This document shows, in pieces, positions 61,627 through 64,000 of a stretch of DNA of 64,000 bases (its first letter is position 1; each line of letters starts with the position of its first letter). Both the position numbers and the translations under genes were made by a program. Below the pieces are notes generated by a model. The model did no database searches and was not told the origin of the DNA. It was given only the letters and a program-made list of their open reading frames with translations. Origin of the DNA: Blautia caecimuris (lineage in GTDB: Bacteria > Bacillota > Clostridia > Lachnospirales > Lachnospiraceae); assembly GCF_024622975.1 (NCBI RefSeq), contig NZ_JANJZT010000001.1:62001-126000 (forward strand). Reading direction: 5' to 3'.

Positions 61627-62547
61627 ATGAGTAGGGAAATACAGCTGTATAAAAAATTTTCTGTAGGTATTGCAATGAATACAACATTGCAGGAATTTGC
61701 GGATTTATTAAATAAATATGAACCATATATTGATAATTTTTATGGATCACTTCCGTTAGGAGATAAATATCATGGAAGAACATTTATTGCTCAACAATTT
61801 CAGAATCAGGAAATGCAGGAGAAATTTTGGAAAATAGCAAGAATGATCAATGAGTCTGGAATTAATCTGGAAATCGTGTTTAATACAGATGGTCTGACAG
61901 AAGAAGATTTTAAAGAATGTAAATATCAATTAGAAAAAGAAGGTATTGTGGTTAATAAAATAGCAGTGCTCGACTGGTATTTTGATTCTGTTAAAAAGCT
62001 GTTTCCTTCTGTGAAAATTATAGACAGTGTAAATAACATGAAAAACACGCTGGAAGGTTTTCGGGAAATTCGGCATGATTATGATGAAATTGTAATAGGA
62101 AGACATTTTATTCGTAATGAGAATGTATTACGTGTTGTGCAAGATGAATTACATGCGAAAACCGTACTTCTACTGAATAATGGGTGTTCACATATATGTG
62201 GTGGATGCAGAACTCAGGAATACTGTAGGCAGTCATATGAAAAAGAAAGGGATAGATATTCTCCTGAATATGTATATGCATTGCAGAGTATTATGCCGTA
62301 TGAGCTTCATGAAAATTTTTTTGATATAAGTCGGATCGATCTTTTTAAATTAAGTACCCGAAATGCGGATACAGAATTTATTCATAAATGTTTGGACAGT
62401 TATATTTATAATAATGCCCGGGAGTATGTGGAAAAAAGCTCACATCATTATCTCTTGTGGTCTCGATTGATTTGGCATATGCAATATTTTGACTCATTTA
62501 ATTATGATAGGATTTATCAATTAAAAAGAGAAATCTGTAAGTGTTAA
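61627..62547 (+). CDS. U32-like TIM-barrel protein with iron-sulfur cysteine motif
   Basis: This 306-residue protein lacks the usual N-terminal radical SAM motif. A TIM-barrel pattern (about 10-180) leads to LLLNNGCSHICGGCRTQEYC, whose cysteines C187, C191, C194 and C200 give CX3CX2C plus one more. Peptidase-U32-type proteins (UbiU/UbiV, TrhP) carry cluster-binding Cys in a comparable place, so a U32-like electron-transfer or hydroxylase role is possible. It begins right after the previous stop (TAGATG). No catalytic function can be stated. Confidence 0.6.
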   Translation: MSREIQLYKKFSVGIAMNTTLQEFADLLNKYEPYIDNFYGSLPLGDKYHGRTFIAQQFQNQEMQEKFWKIARMINESGINLEIVFNTDGLTEEDFKECKYQLEKEGIVVNKIAVLDWYFDSVKKLFPSVKIIDSVNNMKNTLEGFREIRHDYDEIVIGRHFIRNENVLRVVQDELHAKTVLLLNNGCSHICGGCRTQEYCRQSYEKERDRYSPEYVYALQSIMPYELHENFFDISRIDLFKLSTRNADTEFIHKCLDSYIYNNAREYVEKSSHHYLLWSRLIWHMQYFDSFNYDRIYQLKREICKC

Positions 62548-62554
62548 AGTGATA

Positions 62555-62583
62555 AAAACTTGATTATAAAATATCAGTTTTTA
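62555..62583 (+). terminator. Short hairpin ahead of the precursor gene; overlaps a promoter
   Basis: AAAAACTTGAT and ATCAGTTTTT pair with one bulge and end in T, which would end the upstream transcript. TTGATT at 62560-62565 and TATAAA at 62582-62587, 16 bases apart, could also start a separate precursor transcript. Confidence 0.5.
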
Positions 62584-62616
62584 TAAATTATTTTACTGGA
62601 GAGGAGGTGTATGGAA

Positions 62617-62757
62617 ATGAGCAAGATTCAGATGTATTCTCAGAAACTTGGGAAAAATGTTATTGTTGAGACCAGTAAGAAAGCTAATACAGTTGCAATG
62701 GGATGGTCCAACAGTGGTTGGAGCAAGAGTGGTGGTTGGAAGAGACCACAGCTGTAA
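62617..62757 (+). CDS. RiPP precursor peptide with three Trp motifs
   Basis: This 46-residue peptide is preceded by AGGAGG nine bases before the ATG at 62617 (an ATG at 62611 is too close). The first part, SKIQMYSQKLGKNVIVETSK, would be the leader; the end reads GWSNSGWSKSGGWKRPQL. Each Trp (W30, W35, W41) is followed two residues later by N32, K37 or R43, the pattern used by enzymes that join an aromatic ring to the beta carbon of a residue at +2. It is placed between the U32-like gene and a radical SAM gene. I do not recognise a described family for this peptide. Confidence 0.72.
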   Translation: MSKIQMYSQKLGKNVIVETSKKANTVAMGWSNSGWSKSGGWKRPQL

Positions 62758-62782
62758 GGGATAATCCATGTGTTTTCAACCT

Positions 62783-62817
62783 GCAGGTTACATTCGGAAG
62801 AATGTAACCTGCTCTTT
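62783..62817 (+). terminator. Perfect hairpin after the precursor gene (attenuator)
   Basis: GCAGGTTACATTC and GAATGTAACCTGC form a 13-pair perfect stem with a GGAA loop, followed by TCTTT. With a short T run it may end transcription only partly and keep precursor mRNA above that of the next gene. Confidence 0.7.
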
Positions 62818-62843
62818 ATAATAGTGAATAGGTGGTATGGATA

Positions 62844-63647
62844 ATGGTTCTCGGTATTATGGTTTCAAAGCAATGTAACTTTCACTGTAGACATTGTATG
62901 GTAGATAGTTCTCATGAATATTCTTGGATAGAAGATGCTGTTTTGGAGAAATTTTTTGAAATGTTGGAATATGGCTGTCCGGATGAGGTATATATTCTTG
63001 GAGGAGAACCGTTTTTGCATATAAATGAGATAGAGAATATGGTGGCTCGTATCCAAAGATATTGTAGAAAGATTGTTATTTTTACTAATGGAAGCTTTTT
63101 AATGAACCAAAAACTTTCAGATAGAGTAAAGGCATTGCATGTAACAATACGCATAAGCGATGATAGATTTCATCGTGAGTTTTGGACAAATAAATTTAAG
63201 GAGAAATTGATATCTTCCGATTATTGGGTGGTATCGAAAGATGCTTCGGAAGATATGATTCCTGTAGGCAGAGCGTATGAAGAATTTAAACACTTAAAAT
63301 ATAATATGGGGTGTTCACTTCTAACGGGAAGATATGATAAAGAATTCTATCCAAATGCAGAACGGTATATGGTGATGATGGATGGTAGTGTTAATTTATA
63401 CTGCGCTACGATTGAAGGATCATTGGCAAATGTATTTGAGGATAAAAAAATTACATATGATCTTTTGGTTGAGAGAGAAAAAATATTTCATAATTATTTG
63501 ATGAAAGAAGTGATACACTGTCAGGAAGATACTTATATGGGAAAAATGTGTAATTTATGTTCTAAATATAAAATTACAGAGGATGCCATTTTTTTAAACG
63601 GAAAGAAGGTAGCTGATACACAGGATTACAGAAATTTTGAGGTATGA
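62844..63647 (+). CDS. Radical SAM protein, third of three in the peptide cluster
   Basis: This 267-residue protein carries C11, C15, C18 (SKQCNFHCRHC) and ILGGEPFLHINEIENM. It has four to five further cysteines, including MCNLCSKYK near the end, so a second cluster is possible. The ATG at 62844, eight bases after AGGTGG, is the best start; a GTG at 62832 would extend it. It lies just after the precursor and its attenuator. It could be a second maturase acting on the same peptide or on another residue of it. Confidence 0.82.
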   Translation: MVLGIMVSKQCNFHCRHCMVDSSHEYSWIEDAVLEKFFEMLEYGCPDEVYILGGEPFLHINEIENMVARIQRYCRKIVIFTNGSFLMNQKLSDRVKALHVTIRISDDRFHREFWTNKFKEKLISSDYWVVSKDASEDMIPVGRAYEEFKHLKYNMGCSLLTGRYDKEFYPNAERYMVMMDGSVNLYCATIEGSLANVFEDKKITYDLLVEREKIFHNYLMKEVIHCQEDTYMGKMCNLCSKYKITEDAIFLNGKKVADTQDYRNFEV

Positions 63648-63706
63648 GAAAAGAATGAGTCGTAAACATAATCCGGCAGTATGAAATACAAGTGGGTGGA
63701 GTAAAA

Positions 63707-64000
63707 ATGAATAAGATTACACAAGAAAATTTAACGGATTATAAATATTGTTTGCAAAATAACAGTAGAAATGAAGAGTTGTATAAAAATATAGTTCAAA
63801 AAGGGATACGACAGAGCCTTTTGGGAGAAAGGCTTGAATTTCCGCTTATGGAAACTTTTGAAATGAGAATGAAAGATTTATCAGTGGAAGATCAGAACGC
63901 AAGTGGACGCTGTTGGATTTATGCTGCCTGCCATATGATGAGACAAGTGTTTATAAAGCAGCATCAGGCAGTAGATTTTCTGTTTTCTCAGGAATACATT
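63707..64000 (+). CDS. Aminopeptidase C / bleomycin-hydrolase-like peptidase (partial)
   Basis: The first 98 residues of a C1B papain-fold peptidase lie before the window edge. The active-site segment EDQNASGRCWIYAACHMMR contains the oxyanion Gln63 and nucleophile Cys69 and matches the QxSGRCWxFA signature of PepC. PepC normally removes N-terminal residues from peptides. Its location 59 bases after a radical SAM gene makes it a candidate leader-processing or trimming enzyme for the peptide, but a housekeeping PepC is possible. GGTGGAG lies before the ATG. Confidence 0.85.
   Translation, partial: MNKITQENLTDYKYCLQNNSRNEELYKNIVQKGIRQSLLGERLEFPLMETFEMRMKDLSVEDQNASGRCWIYAACHMMRQVFIKQHQAVDFLFSQEYI

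Overview
The window reads as a chromosome segment of a gut-type anaerobic Bacillota, most likely a Lachnospiraceae (Blautia/Ruminococcus-like; the genus is inference). The first 8 kb follow the Bacillus subtilis order mazG(yabN)-HU-yabO-yabP-yabQ-divIC-spoIIE-tilS-hpt-ftsH. Riboswitches, glycyl-radical chemistry and a fucose/propanediol microcompartment fit a strict anaerobe of the gut. No rRNA, tRNA, CRISPR array or insertion sequence was recognised.

Layout: 0-8 kb, cell-division, sporulation and nucleotide housekeeping genes. 8-13.4 kb, a polar amino-acid ABC transporter, then purB and purA. 13.5-19 kb, small soluble and membrane genes and a cobalamin riboswitch with no obvious target except a distant cysteine-rich protein. 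19.3-22.7 kb, an AT-rich island with two overlapping HTH/TPR regulators, small secreted proteins and a large palindrome. 22.9-25.5 kb, a lysine riboswitch controlling an NhaC-family (LysW-type) transporter, then a methyltransferase.

25.9-45.5 kb is a bacterial microcompartment locus for 1,2-propanediol from deoxysugars. It holds a glycyl-radical diol dehydratase with its activase, a fuculose-phosphate-type aldolase, a CoA-acylating aldehyde dehydrogenase (PduP), two alcohol dehydrogenases, PduL, PduS, four hexameric shell proteins, one trimeric and one pentameric shell protein and a DeoR regulator. It then adds a complete adenosylcobalamin-dependent diol dehydratase (PduCDE), its reactivase (PduGH) and a cobalamin adenosyltransferase (PduO). 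Two unrelated enzymes for the same dehydration therefore share one locus. An AraC regulator and fucI follow. A LacI-controlled sugar operon at 51.3-58.6 kb (fucU, class II aldolase, FGGY kinase, polyol dehydrogenase, PfkB kinase, aldo/keto reductase) may feed fucose-derived sugars into the compartment through a kinase step.

58.9-64 kb is an AT-rich cluster that looks like an unassigned RiPP (ribosomally made, modified peptide) system. It has three radical SAM proteins, a PqqD/RRE-like protein, a U32-like iron-sulfur protein, a 46-residue precursor ending in three Trp-centred motifs (WSN, WSK, WKR), and a papain-fold aminopeptidase C cut by the window edge. This cluster and the dual-dehydratase compartment are the two most notable systems here.
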